A stretch of DNA of 64,000 nt from Indolivaga capnocytophagoides DSM 22835 (GCF_000426485.1 NZ_AUFL01000021.1:1-64000), one strand, 5' to 3'; shown: positions 54,050 to 62,883, counted from the stretch's first letter. The notes: generated by a model not told the origin, from the sequence alone. Translations and numbers: made by a program.

Positions 54050-55684
54050 TTATTGAAACATTGATCCCAATTGAGATATAGCCGCATCTATTTGCTTGCA
54101 GATAACCGCCAAACTGTTTTGAGATTTATCAGCAAATTCAAGTTTACCTTTTCCTGTAAAATTTGAATTATCAACAGTATATTCGTATTTACTCAGGAAT
54201 GAAAGCATATTTTTATAAGCAGCCATATCGGGAGTATCTCCAAGAGCATCTTTAATTAATCCCAAATCTCCATAAAGGACAGCCGATTTAGCCTTAATCA
54301 GGTCAGCATATCTGTTAGTCTGATTGCTGTTACTAAGAGAAGCAAATACCGATTCGATATTAGTTACAAAAAATGTATTCTTATTCACACCAAAATACAA
54401 AGTAACTTTGTCATCTATCTTAGTTGAGTATTTACCATCACCCAAATCAGCACATTGGAGTCCACCTTCAGTAATTTGTTTTTTGATGAGATCCGTAACA
54501 TCAGACGGTTTTTCAATATCCATCATAAAGAAACATTCGGGTGTTGTATTTTGGCTTACTTCAAATTCATCAATTTCCGTATCATTCGTTGAATTCTGTC
54601 CTTTTTTGAAAGAAGTCAGAGCAAAAGTCACATCACCATTACATCCTTTAATCAAAGAACCAAGTTGCTCTTTAGTCAAAATATCTTCGGTTGTAGATTC
54701 AAGCTTATTCAGCAGCCCCAACTCTTCTATATAACTGTATATACCGGCTCCTTTGATATTTGTTGAAAATAACATAACAGGATCAGCTGCAAGATATTTT
54801 AAGTGATCTCCTTTAATAGTTCCTGACATTTTTGAAGCAAACTCTTTGAACTTCTGTTCTACTTCGGGAGTAGTGAAGTAATATTTGCTATTAAATACCA
54901 GTTCTCCTTTTTCAAAAGATGCAGTCACACCGGTAGATACCCCTTCAAATTGCGACAACGCCTTTTTCAAAGGATTCAAAGCCATATATCCGCCATATGG
55001 AAGATAACTGCTCAACGATTCCAATTCATCAAGCCCCTGCATTGTAATAAATGCAGAAAAATCTTTCTGGTCTTTGGCAAATTCAACATACGATTTATTC
55101 GAGTTGATACTTTTATCGGCACTTTGCACCAATAAATCTTTCGACATCTGGACTACATCCAGAGACTCTTTACCCGGATCGTTATATGTTTTACGGATAT
55201 CCGCAAGTAAGATCAATTTAGAATTATTCCATGCAATACAAACTTCCGACTCGGGAGATATCAGATAAAAATCACCATCTTTTACAATAGTTTCTTCTTT
55301 AACAGAAGCCAGATTTGAGATTGCATCTTTTACTTTTTTTGCATCATTAACCCCCAGAACCACACCATATACTTTATAATTCGTAAAAATATAGGTTTCA
55401 TTCTTCAGATTTAGACCTAAAGAATTGGCGTCTTTCAGAAAATCATCCAGAAACTTTATTTTAGAGTCATCCTTAAGCATAACCTTGTACATATTTATAC
55501 CTTGTTTCACAGTAGGATTACTGAAAATATCGTACTGTGATTTTTCGATTAGAGATTTAGTATTTATATGCACAACATAACTTGCATCGGCCGGAATCGC
55601 ATTACTCAGATCAGAAGACTGATTACACGAAGAAAACACAGTTACCGCAACTAATAACGTGAATAGAATTTTCTTTAAACTCAT
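54050..55684 (-). CDS. DUF4836-family lipoprotein
   Basis: A 544-residue predicted lipoprotein: signal ending VFSSC with lipidated Cys20. The body matches DUF4836, a Bacteroidota family of exported proteins with unknown function; it begins with IPADASYVVHINTKSLIEKS and has repeated alpha/beta segments such as VDNSNFTGKGKLEF. It precedes the ABC ATPase and permease genes with very short spacing, suggesting one operon and a shared envelope function. A terminator separates it from the upstream skp/bamA genes. Confidence 0.8.
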   Translation of the reverse strand: MSLKKILFTLLVAVTVFSSCNQSSDLSNAIPADASYVVHINTKSLIEKSQYDIFSNPTVKQGINMYKVMLKDDSKIKFLDDFLKDANSLGLNLKNETYIFTNYKVYGVVLGVNDAKKVKDAISNLASVKEETIVKDGDFYLISPESEVCIAWNNSKLILLADIRKTYNDPGKESLDVVQMSKDLLVQSADKSINSNKSYVEFAKDQKDFSAFITMQGLDELESLSSYLPYGGYMALNPLKKALSQFEGVSTGVTASFEKGELVFNSKYYFTTPEVEQKFKEFASKMSGTIKGDHLKYLAADPVMLFSTNIKGAGIYSYIEELGLLNKLESTTEDILTKEQLGSLIKGCNGDVTFALTSFKKGQNSTNDTEIDEFEVSQNTTPECFFMMDIEKPSDVTDLIKKQITEGGLQCADLGDGKYSTKIDDKVTLYFGVNKNTFFVTNIESVFASLSNSNQTNRYADLIKAKSAVLYGDLGLIKDALGDTPDMAAYKNMLSFLSKYEYTVDNSNFTGKGKLEFADKSQNSLAVICKQIDAAISQLGSMFQ

Positions 55685-55703
55685 AATTGTAATATACGAT
55701 TAG

Positions 55704-55738
55704 AAAAAAAAGGATGGCTATCTGCATAGGCCACCCTT
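55704..55738 (-). terminator. Intrinsic terminator after the bamA-skp cluster
   Basis: On the minus strand AAGGGTGGC and GCCATCCTT form a 9-bp stem (one G-U pair) followed by a run of T, about 40 bases beyond the OmpH stop. Confidence 0.7.
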
Positions 55739-55775
55739 ATTATTTATTATAGTAAGATTATTATATCAATATTAC

Positions 55776-56270
55776 TTACTTGATGCCCAACTCTACTTTT
55801 ACGAGTTTACCGGCATCTACAGCACTTGTTGAAATATAAGGAGCAGCTCCGACTTCCAGGATATAAGTATATCCGTTTTTGTCTCCTACTGTTTTGATAG
55901 CCGCCTGCATTTTTTGTTGTAGGGGAGCTAACAATTGTTGACGAAGATCAGAGAATTCCTTATCGCTGTTTTGAAGATAAGTTTCGTATCTTTCTTGTAT
56001 TTGTTGCAATTGTTTAGCCTGATCCTGAGCAACAGCATCTGTAGCCTGACCGGCAGCTTTAAATTCTTCAATTTTTTTATCGTACTCAGCCTGAATTGCA
56101 GAAAGGTTCTTTTTAATTTCCTCTTGCTTAGTACCAAGCTTAGTTTCAACGTCTTTGATTTCCGGCATCTGAGTAAACACTTCCTGAGTGTTGATGTACG
56201 CAAGCTTTTCTTGAGCAAACGCAGCCATCGGAGCCAAAACGATGAAAAGGATAACGAGTTTCTTTAACAT
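55776..56270 (-). CDS. OmpH/Skp-family periplasmic chaperone (second copy)
   Basis: A 164-residue exported protein. The signal peptide ends near MAAFAQ (residue 20). KLAYINTQEVFTQMPEIK begins the Skp strand, and a long charged coiled coil (about 40-120) forms the tentacle helices. It should chaperone unfolded outer-membrane proteins toward BamA. It is the second of two tandem OmpH genes downstream of bamA. A possible own -7 box (TACATTTG, 56318-56325) lies upstream, and a terminator follows. Confidence 0.88.
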   Translation of the reverse strand: MLKKLVILFIVLAPMAAFAQEKLAYINTQEVFTQMPEIKDVETKLGTKQEEIKKNLSAIQAEYDKKIEEFKAAGQATDAVAQDQAKQLQQIQERYETYLQNSDKEFSDLRQQLLAPLQQKMQAAIKTVGDKNGYTYILEVGAAPYISTSAVDAGKLVKVELGIK

Positions 56271-56317
56271 AATCTCTTGTGTTTCTTGTTATAATTTTAG
56301 TTTCAATTCTTTACGCA

Positions 56318-56325
56318 CAAATGTA
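56318..56325 (-). promoter_or_regulatory. Possible -7 box of the second OmpH gene
   Basis: CAAATGTA reads TACATTTG on the minus strand, matching TAnnTTTG, 47 bases before the ATG. It would allow expression apart from bamA. Confidence 0.3.
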
Positions 56326-56331
56326 TATAAT

Positions 56332-56847
56332 TTATTTTGAATATCCGAGTTTCGCTAAGACTTCATTACTTATGTCAATTCTCGGCGATGCGAAAATAAC
56401 ACTACTAGCTGAAGCCCTATCTAAAACAAGCTGATAACCTTTAGCATCTGATATTTCTTTCACCGCATTATAGATATCATCCTGAATAGGTTTGATCAAT
56501 GCTTCTCTTCTTTTAAACAATTCTCCGTCAGCACCGAAGTATTTCCGTTTCAGTTCCTGAGCAGCTTTTTCCTTTTCTACAATTTCATTCTCTTTTTTAG
56601 TCTTTTGGTCTGCAGATAAAAATACCTGTTCTGACTGATAAGACTTATACATATTCTGAACTTCTGTCTGAGCTGTATTCACTTCCGATTCCCATTTCTT
56701 GGAAACGGCTTCGAGCTGTTGGTTTGCAGTTTCATAGCTGCTTATATTTTTCAAAATATATTCCATGTCTATCAATGCAAACTTCTGAGAATAACTACTT
56801 GCTGCAAAAGCTATGAACAGACTAAATAATAAAACTAACTTTTTCAT
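56332..56847 (-). CDS. OmpH/Skp-family periplasmic chaperone (first copy)
   Basis: A 171-residue protein with the start placed at the ATG at 56847, where the signal peptide MKKLVLLFSLFIAFAASSYSQ begins; a frame ten codons longer exists. The mature part has KFALIDMEYILKNISSYE, a coiled coil rich in Lys/Glu/Gln (about 45-120) and the closing strand GYQLVLDRAS. Homologous to, but clearly diverged from, the next OmpH gene. Both probably serve the Bam machinery encoded just upstream. Confidence 0.87.
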   Translation of the reverse strand: MKKLVLLFSLFIAFAASSYSQKFALIDMEYILKNISSYETANQQLEAVSKKWESEVNTAQTEVQNMYKSYQSEQVFLSADQKTKKENEIVEKEKAAQELKRKYFGADGELFKRREALIKPIQDDIYNAVKEISDAKGYQLVLDRASASSVIFASPRIDISNEVLAKLGYSK

Positions 56848-56927
56848 AATTCCAATTTCTTTATGTGTGTTATACATAAAAGACGCTTATTCTTTCAAAT
56901 AGTTTACAATAACACAGTCAAATAGTG

Positions 56928-59594
56928 TTAAAATTCTTGTCCGATGATAAAGTGGAACTGGCTGCCTCCGTATTGACGGCTGTTATGAACTTTATCAAAT
57001 CCGTATGCCCAGTCGATACCGATCAATCCGATCATAGGAAGCATGATACGTGCCCCGATTCCGGCAGAACGTTTCAAGTCGAAAGGATTAAAGTCTTTCA
57101 GGTCATCCCAAGCATTACCGGCCTCAACAAAAGAAAGGACATATATAGTTGAACTTGGCTCCAGAATCAACGGATATCTCAGCTCAAGAGCTAAACGAGA
57201 GTAAGCACTCGAGTAGTAACCGATAGATCCGTTTTCGTATCCACGAAGTCCGATTGTTTCTGTTGCATATCCCGAAGAATATCCCGACATACCATCACCC
57301 CCCATATAGAATGTTTCGAATGGAGATTTCTTATGTTTGTTATAATAACCTACAAAACCATATTCGGCACGGGTCATCAGCACCGGTGTTTTTGTTACAG
57401 ACGGCATCAAAGAAACGAATGTTTTTGATTTGAATTTCCATTTATGATATTCTACCCAACGGTATTTTTCGCCAGATTCTGTTCCATCCGCATTTTTCCC
57501 TAAAGCCTTATAGTCTTTTCCATCCCACATAGAGTAAGGAGGAGTAGCCTGTACGCTTAATGAGAATTGCGATCCACGGCGTGTATATATAGGTTGGTCC
57601 ATTGAATTTCTTGACAGAGTAAGAGATAAGCTGATATTGTTGCTCGATCCGTTAGGAATCAGGAAGTATTCCCAATTCTTCATTCTATACAACTGATAAG
57701 ATAATCCGGCTTCAACCTGGAAATAGTCATCCGGCCAGTTCAAGCGTTTGCCATATCCTACCGAAAGACCTAATGTCTTAATAGACTTATCAGGGTCAAG
57801 TGCATTATTATAGTAAGAGTTATCGTAAGAACTTCCTCCATAATAACTGTTGTAATAATTATTATAGTAATTGTTATTATAATAGTTACTGTTTACACCT
57901 GTTTGTATAGAATAATAGGCTCCGACTGATAAAAAGTTTGGCCTTTTTCCTCCGAACCATGGATCTGTAAATGAAATAGAATAAGACTGATAATATTTAC
58001 CATTAGTCTGACCACTCAACTGCAATGTCTGACCTTCTCCCTGAGGAATAATCCCTTTATATGATCCGGGATTCAGTAAATTTTTCAATGAGAAGTTTGT
58101 GAATTTCAAACTCAATCGTCCTAATACTCCGGTCTGTCCCCATCCTGCCGAGAACTCAATCTGGTCATTTGCTTTAGACACTAACGGATAACCTATATCT
58201 ACCGTTCCTGACTCAGGATCTGGCTGAATGTCCGGTTGAAGTTTTTCAGGATCGAAGTGTCCCATCTGTGCTACCTCACGAAGAGAACGCATCAAATCGT
58301 CACGGCTAAACAATGCTCCCGGTTTAGTTCTCAACTCACGGCGAACAATATCTTCATATAAACGGTCGTTACCCGATATAGAAACTTTACGGATAGTTGC
58401 CTTAGGTCCTTCTACGATACGGATTTCAAGATCGACTGAATCTTTCTCAATATTTACCTCTACAGGATCGGCCTGATAAAATATGTATCCGTTATTGTAA
58501 TAGAAAGCATTACCAACGGCATCTTCATCAACAGTTAACCTGTCATTTAGTTTTTTCTGATTATAAACATCTCCGGCTCTCATATTCAAAGCCATATTCA
58601 ACTGGTCTGTAGAGAATTCGGTATTTCCAACCCAATTGATTTTGCGCAAGAAGTATTTCTGTCCTTCTTCGAGCTTGATATCTATATTTACTTTCTTATC
58701 ATTATATTTATATACTGTATCCCAAAGAATACGGACATCACGATATCCTAATTCATTGTATTTGCTCAGCATTTTAGCTTTATCTTCTTCGTAACTTTCA
58801 GGAACAAAGTTTGTAGAACGAAGGAAGTTTCTGATTTTTGCCGACATCGTGTGTTTATGGCGGGTTTTCTTCATTGCTTTCTCCAAAGTTTTAGCCGAAA
58901 CTTCGGTATTGCCTTCAAATACAATATTATTGACTTTTATTTTTTCTTTCTTATTTACGTCAATCCCCAGTATTATTTGGTTTTCTTTCGATAGGTCCTC
59001 TGTTTGTGTAATATTTACAATCGCATTATTGAATCCCTTTCCATCAAAGTATTTTTTAATAATACTTTTGGCACGGTCAATCATATTCGGAGTAATCTGA
59101 TTGCCTTTTACCACACCTATTTTGCTTTCGAGATCTTCTCTCTCACCCTTCTTCACTCCGGTAAAGGCTATGTCAGAAATACGAGGGCGGTCTGTCAACT
59201 CAAGATTAAGCCATATTTTATCACCATCGATTTTGGTTGCCGTAATCTTAATATCCGAAAACAACCCTTGTTTCCAGAAACGTTTTACAGCATTGGTGAT
59301 TTCCGATCCCGGAATATCAACTTTATCTCCTACCGATAAACCCGAAAAGCCAATCAGTACATGATCTTCATACATCGAGTTTTTCAAACCCGAGATTGTG
59401 ATATTCGCAATCTCATACTTTTTCGGAGTAAGAGTATACGTTATTACCGGCAGCGAAGCATCCGGCGATTGTGTGGTATTTGCTATTGCTTTATTAACTG
59501 CTTCTAACGAAGTCGAATCTGCGACTTGGGCTCTGATGCCGAAGTTGAAGACAAATAATGTGGATAATAAAGCAAATAAACCTCTTCTGAACAT
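56928..59594 (-). CDS. bamA: Outer-membrane assembly factor BamA
   Basis: An 888-residue protein when started at the ATG at 59594, where the signal peptide MFRRGLFALLSTLFVFNFG begins. The 16-codon longer frame runs through a dispersed repeat. Five POTRA-like domains (about 45-450) precede a 16-strand barrel with the characteristic GLRGYENGSIGYYSS near 790 and a C-terminal FHFIIGQEF aromatic beta-signal. It inserts barrel proteins into the outer membrane. Residues about 568-598 are a striking Asn/Tyr-rich low-complexity loop. Sits between uppS and two skp genes. Confidence 0.94.
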   Translation of the reverse strand: MFRRGLFALLSTLFVFNFGIRAQVADSTSLEAVNKAIANTTQSPDASLPVITYTLTPKKYEIANITISGLKNSMYEDHVLIGFSGLSVGDKVDIPGSEITNAVKRFWKQGLFSDIKITATKIDGDKIWLNLELTDRPRISDIAFTGVKKGEREDLESKIGVVKGNQITPNMIDRAKSIIKKYFDGKGFNNAIVNITQTEDLSKENQIILGIDVNKKEKIKVNNIVFEGNTEVSAKTLEKAMKKTRHKHTMSAKIRNFLRSTNFVPESYEEDKAKMLSKYNELGYRDVRILWDTVYKYNDKKVNIDIKLEEGQKYFLRKINWVGNTEFSTDQLNMALNMRAGDVYNQKKLNDRLTVDEDAVGNAFYYNNGYIFYQADPVEVNIEKDSVDLEIRIVEGPKATIRKVSISGNDRLYEDIVRRELRTKPGALFSRDDLMRSLREVAQMGHFDPEKLQPDIQPDPESGTVDIGYPLVSKANDQIEFSAGWGQTGVLGRLSLKFTNFSLKNLLNPGSYKGIIPQGEGQTLQLSGQTNGKYYQSYSISFTDPWFGGKRPNFLSVGAYYSIQTGVNSNYYNNNYYNNYYNSYYGGSSYDNSYYNNALDPDKSIKTLGLSVGYGKRLNWPDDYFQVEAGLSYQLYRMKNWEYFLIPNGSSNNISLSLTLSRNSMDQPIYTRRGSQFSLSVQATPPYSMWDGKDYKALGKNADGTESGEKYRWVEYHKWKFKSKTFVSLMPSVTKTPVLMTRAEYGFVGYYNKHKKSPFETFYMGGDGMSGYSSGYATETIGLRGYENGSIGYYSSAYSRLALELRYPLILEPSSTIYVLSFVEAGNAWDDLKDFNPFDLKRSAGIGARIMLPMIGLIGIDWAYGFDKVHNSRQYGGSQFHFIIGQEF
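57801..57892 (-). repeat. Asn/Tyr low-complexity tract inside bamA
   Basis: About 30 codons dominated by AAT/AAC and TAT/TAC encode runs such as NYYNNNYYNNYYNSYYGG in the barrel region, likely an extracellular loop. Confidence 0.8.
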
Positions 59595-59608
59595 ATTTCT
59601 ATTTTTGT

Positions 59609-59670
59609 TTAAGGTCTCAGACCTATTTATAAACTTACCCATTATAGCAACAACTACCCGTCATTGCTTT
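59609..59670 (+). repeat. Dispersed 62-bp repeat, copy in the bamA leader
   Basis: TTAAGGTCTCAGACCTATTT head, CAACAAC middle and CATTGCTTT end, 62 bases, antisense to bamA, ending 15 bases before its preferred ATG. AGCAA and TTGCT near the end can pair. Confidence 0.85.
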
Positions 59671-59716
59671 TAAAGAAGGCCAAAGACCCTTTTAATTATT
59701 TATATTCTTATAACAA

Positions 59717-60454
59717 TTAGCCATTAACTTGTTCACTTGTTTTCCCGAAGCGTCTTTCCCGGCATTGGAAATCAAGTATGGCTTCACAAAAAGCATCCTC
59801 CCTGAAATCGGGCCATAATACATCACAAAAGTATAATTCGGCATATGCAATCTGCCACAACAAGAAATTGCTTATACGGAATTCGCCGCCTGTACGGATT
59901 AGTAGGTCCGGATCGGGTATGCCCCTTGTTGTAAGGTAATCGGATATTGTTGACTCTTCAACATCTTTCAGTAAACCTTTATTTATATCCTGACTGATTT
60001 GCTGCACTGCATTCGTAATTTCCCATCGGGACGAATAGCTTATGGCCAATACCAAATTCAATCCTGTAGAGACATCTGTGTCGGCAATACATTTATCCAG
60101 AGCTTTACGTGTATGCTCGGGCAAACGTCCGATATCTCCAATTGCCTTCAGGCTAATGTTATTTTTTAGAAGTGTGGGTGTTTCATTTACTACCGAATCG
60201 ACCAAAAGTTCCATTAAGGCAGAAACTTCTTCTTCGGGACGATTCCAGTTTTCTGTAGAAAAAGTATATAATGTTATATATTTAATGTTCAATTTGGCTG
60301 CGATTTCTGTAATCGAACGCACAGACTCCGCACCTTCCTTGTGTCCGAAAGTACGGTCTAATCCCCTTTGCTTTGCCCAACGTCCATTACCATCCATTAT
60401 AATAGCAACGTGCTGTGGTATTTTGCCTTTATCAATATCCTCCAAAAGAGCCAT
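59717..60454 (-). CDS. uppS: Isoprenyl transferase (undecaprenyl diphosphate synthase)
   Basis: A 245-residue cis-prenyltransferase making undecaprenyl diphosphate, the lipid carrier for peptidoglycan and surface glycans. The pyrophosphate-binding [13 protein letters not shown] has Asp21, [13 protein letters not shown] is intact, and the C-terminal [19 protein letters not shown] is the family signature. Normal length. Followed by bamA and preceded by the DUF6089 gene. A repeat head lies 18 bases before its ATG. Confidence 0.95.
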   Translation of the reverse strand: MALLEDIDKGKIPQHVAIIMDGNGRWAKQRGLDRTFGHKEGAESVRSITEIAAKLNIKYITLYTFSTENWNRPEEEVSALMELLVDSVVNETPTLLKNNISLKAIGDIGRLPEHTRKALDKCIADTDVSTGLNLVLAISYSSRWEITNAVQQISQDINKGLLKDVEESTISDYLTTRGIPDPDLLIRTGGEFRISNFLLWQIAYAELYFCDVLWPDFREDAFCEAILDFQCRERRFGKTSEQVNG

Positions 60455-60471
60455 TTTCTACAATTTTATTC

Positions 60472-60533
60472 TTAAGGTCGCAGACCTGTTCTATTGTTTT
60501 TGTATATATAACAGCAACAATTTGTTTGATTAA
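60472..60533 (+). repeat. Dispersed repeat, diverged long copy before uppS
   Basis: Starts TTAAGGTCGCAGACCTGTT, then AT-rich with ATAACAGCAACAA in register with the copy at 60560. Arms AGGTC/GACCT around GCA are intact; the tail hairpin is degraded. Confidence 0.7.
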
Positions 60534-60559
60534 TCTCGCTGTATTAAATCCTTTCTTTT

Positions 60560-60620
60560 TTAAGGTCGCAGACCTATTGTTGTCCATTCAAGTATAACAG
60601 CAATAAGCCGTTATTGCTTT
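60560..60620 (+). repeat. Dispersed 61-bp repeat, copy with best tail hairpin
   Basis: Head TTAAGGTCGCAGACCTATT, middle CAAGTATAACAG, and a perfect tail stem AGCAATAA/TTATTGCT around GCCG (60599-60618). Tandem with the copy at 60472, 88 bases apart, both between DUF6089 and uppS. Confidence 0.85.
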
Positions 60621-60647
60621 GCTATAAACATTAAATCGTACTATTAC

Positions 60648-61361
60648 CTAATATAAACTATTGACGCACGATTTGGTACGAACTCCAAAGTCCCATGTCA
60701 GCGAAAACATTGTCAGTACATACCAGTCTTTATTCTTCAAAAAGCTACTCTCTATTTTATAAGGATCATCCAACGAAAGATTCTTATCCTTAGAGGTAAC
60801 ATCAAAAGAGTCTCCAAATAGTTTCCGGAACGAAAACTCAAATCCCAGATTCAGCCTGTCTTTCCATTTATATTTAAGCCCGATGCCCAAAGGCAGGTTA
60901 ACTCCGAAGAAAGACTTATCGCCGCTTCCGTACGTCATACCCAAGCCTGTGAACAGATAAGGCGAAAAACGCCTTGTTCCAAGATACTGAAACTTGTCGC
61001 TGTAATGGAAGAAATTATACTCGACCTGTCCTCCCAACTCATAGAAGGTTCTGCTAAACGAAGCATTCTCTCCTTTTGGAAACACATTTCCCGATTTACG
61101 AGTATCTCCTGAAACGCCTCCGATCAGTAAATTTCCTTTATATGCCCATCTGAAATTCCGGTTATACCTGAATACAACTCCGGTTGCTAAATGAGAATTC
61201 TGAAAAAGCTTCGATTTATTGGCATCACCCATATAGAAAGACGTACCTAAAGCTCCACCTATTTCATATTCGTATTCCTGAGCCGACACCTTTTGTCCCA
61301 GCAAGGTTATAAATAGGAGTAAGAGTACATGTAATGCTTTCTTTTCAGAGTAATACTTCAT
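60648..61361 (-). CDS. DUF6089-family outer-membrane beta-barrel protein
   Basis: A 237-residue exported protein. The signal peptide ends near VSAQEY (residue 27). The mature part reads as a small beta-barrel with alternating aromatic/polar strands: EYEIGGALGTSFYMGD, GVVFRYNRNFRWAYKG, ELGGQVEYNFF. It matches DUF6089, usually encoded just upstream of uppS and bamA in Bacteroidales. Function unknown. Co-directional with DUF6242-like and uppS genes; the two repeat copies separate it from uppS. Confidence 0.83.
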   Translation of the reverse strand: MKYYSEKKALHVLLLLFITLLGQKVSAQEYEYEIGGALGTSFYMGDANKSKLFQNSHLATGVVFRYNRNFRWAYKGNLLIGGVSGDTRKSGNVFPKGENASFSRTFYELGGQVEYNFFHYSDKFQYLGTRRFSPYLFTGLGMTYGSGDKSFFGVNLPLGIGLKYKWKDRLNLGFEFSFRKLFGDSFDVTSKDKNLSLDDPYKIESSFLKNKDWYVLTMFSLTWDFGVRTKSCVNSLY

Positions 61362-61394
61362 TTAATAAGCCGAATTTACCTATTGATTATTTTC

Positions 61395-62804
61395 TCAAGG
61401 TATAAGACTATTCAATCGTCCTCTCCAGACATCATTCAGATATGTTCCGTTTTCGGATACTCCTCCGAATATCCATATATAGTTCTGATCGTCTATTATA
61501 ACGGTCTGATCTTTTCTTCTTGAAATCTCTTTACTCAACATTTGTTTCGATGCTGCCACATTCCATTTTTGTCCCCAAGTCGAAGAAATAAAGAATTGAT
61601 TCAATTTTAGAGTATACATCTGCTTGTTGTAAGGGAACAAGGATACTCCTTTTCCGGCAAACATTACCGAATCTTGCTGTGATGGAGATAATTCCAATCC
61701 TTCGCTGAGATTCTTAATTACCCAGGTTCCGGATAGGTCTTTGGCTCCTGTTTTATCAATTCCGCAGGTAACAATCAGCACTCTGTCATTCTTCGATGAC
61801 GAATAATTGGTATATGCATTACCTTCATTTAATGGGAAATTAGCAGGAAGTTCATTATCCGATGGAGATATCGACAAATAAGATACCGGTGCTACCGAAA
61901 TCAAGTCTTTAGTCTTACCGAAATAATATTTACCGGCATCCTTATATGTTACCAATAATTGATCGTCCGTACGATTTACTTCGGGCAATACTCCTATTAT
62001 AGATTCCACAACTTCGCTCGGAGTCTGCTTAGCCCACGATACTCCGTCCGCTGATTTATAAGACTTACCATCTTTATCTACCGCATAAAATACATCATTA
62101 TATACGGTTATACTTTTAATCTTGATTGTCGCAGGCAAACCGTTCAAAGTTTTCTGAGTCCAGCTGATAGCCGATGACGGAGATGTATATAATTTAGCCG
62201 CACCACTAACCACTGTATAGGTAAAGAATGTAGGTGTGCCTGATTTTAGTAATATTGTTTTTGATTCTCCGATAGCTGCAGGATAAGAAGTCATCTTATT
62301 CCAAAGGATCGTATCGGGATCGATTTTATGGATACGTATATCCAGTTTATAATCTTTAGGAACTCCAGCCTGTGAAATAACACGAATAGATAAAGGTGCT
62401 TTTTTGACGAAAACCGAATCAGTCAGATTCCAATCGTATCCACCCACTGAATCAGGAGTAAAAAGTGTTACTTTAGAAACACCATATGTAGAATTGAATG
62501 TAGGAGTTAAGAGTACTTTTTCCAACTCGGTTCCATAAGGAAGAGAATCCGGGTTGTATATAATCTCTCCGACCTGATCTATGGCGAATTTCGTTTTATT
62601 TACAATTGCAAATATCTCATTCTGTTTGACTTGCTCCAACGAGTCTGATCTTTTGGGTGTAGGAGCTGACATGGCAAATGAATATATCTGAGCATCTTTA
62701 GAAGATGAACCATATGTTGTAGTAGTGTTGTCGTCGTTACACGACATAAGCAAGAAAGTGAAAAACAGGCTTGAAAATAGATAAGTTATATACTTTATAT
62801 TCAT
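61395..62804 (-). CDS. DUF6242-like exported lipoprotein
   Basis: A 469-residue protein with the start at the ATG at 62804 (the frame extends ten codons to a TTG inside the likely promoter). Signal plus lipobox FLLMSC with Cys22. A linker-like N-terminal domain (about 40-165) precedes a propeller-like region (about 190-465) of WTQKTLNGLPATIKIK- and VFYAVDKDGKSYKSADGVSW-type repeats. Its layout matches DUF6242 as I recall it; exact family assignment is moderately sure. It begins the cluster leading to uppS and bamA. Confidence 0.72.
   Translation of the reverse strand: MNIKYITYLFSSLFFTFLLMSCNDDNTTTTYGSSSKDAQIYSFAMSAPTPKRSDSLEQVKQNEIFAIVNKTKFAIDQVGEIIYNPDSLPYGTELEKVLLTPTFNSTYGVSKVTLFTPDSVGGYDWNLTDSVFVKKAPLSIRVISQAGVPKDYKLDIRIHKIDPDTILWNKMTSYPAAIGESKTILLKSGTPTFFTYTVVSGAAKLYTSPSSAISWTQKTLNGLPATIKIKSITVYNDVFYAVDKDGKSYKSADGVSWAKQTPSEVVESIIGVLPEVNRTDDQLLVTYKDAGKYYFGKTKDLISVAPVSYLSISPSDNELPANFPLNEGNAYTNYSSSKNDRVLIVTCGIDKTGAKDLSGTWVIKNLSEGLELSPSQQDSVMFAGKGVSLFPYNKQMYTLKLNQFFISSTWGQKWNVAASKQMLSKEISRRKDQTVIIDDQNYIWIFGGVSENGTYLNDVWRGRLNSLIP
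61397..61412 (+). repeat. Variant repeat head at the DUF6242-like stop codon
   Basis: AAGGTATAAGACTATT is a diverged head whose first base belongs to the TGA stop (61395-61397) of the minus-strand gene. Confidence 0.4.
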
Positions 62805-62838
62805 TTTGTTTATACAGTTTTTATACAGTATCAATGTG

Positions 62839-62846
62839 CAAAAATA
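62839..62846 (-). promoter_or_regulatory. Predicted -7 box of the DUF6242-bamA cluster
   Basis: CAAAAATA reads TATTTTTG on the minus strand, 34 bases before the ATG at 62804. This supports that start. Confidence 0.45.
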
Positions 62847-62883
62847 GAAAGATTTTCCACTTAAACTCGCAGAAAACCAATAT

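Noticed and set aside
59595-59642. 16-codon N-terminal extension of BamA
   Set aside because: It translates the palindromic repeat and puts charged residues before a normal signal peptide.
60042-60533. 163-codon plus-strand frame
   Set aside because: Antisense to uppS and running into the repeat; composition reflects the opposite strand.
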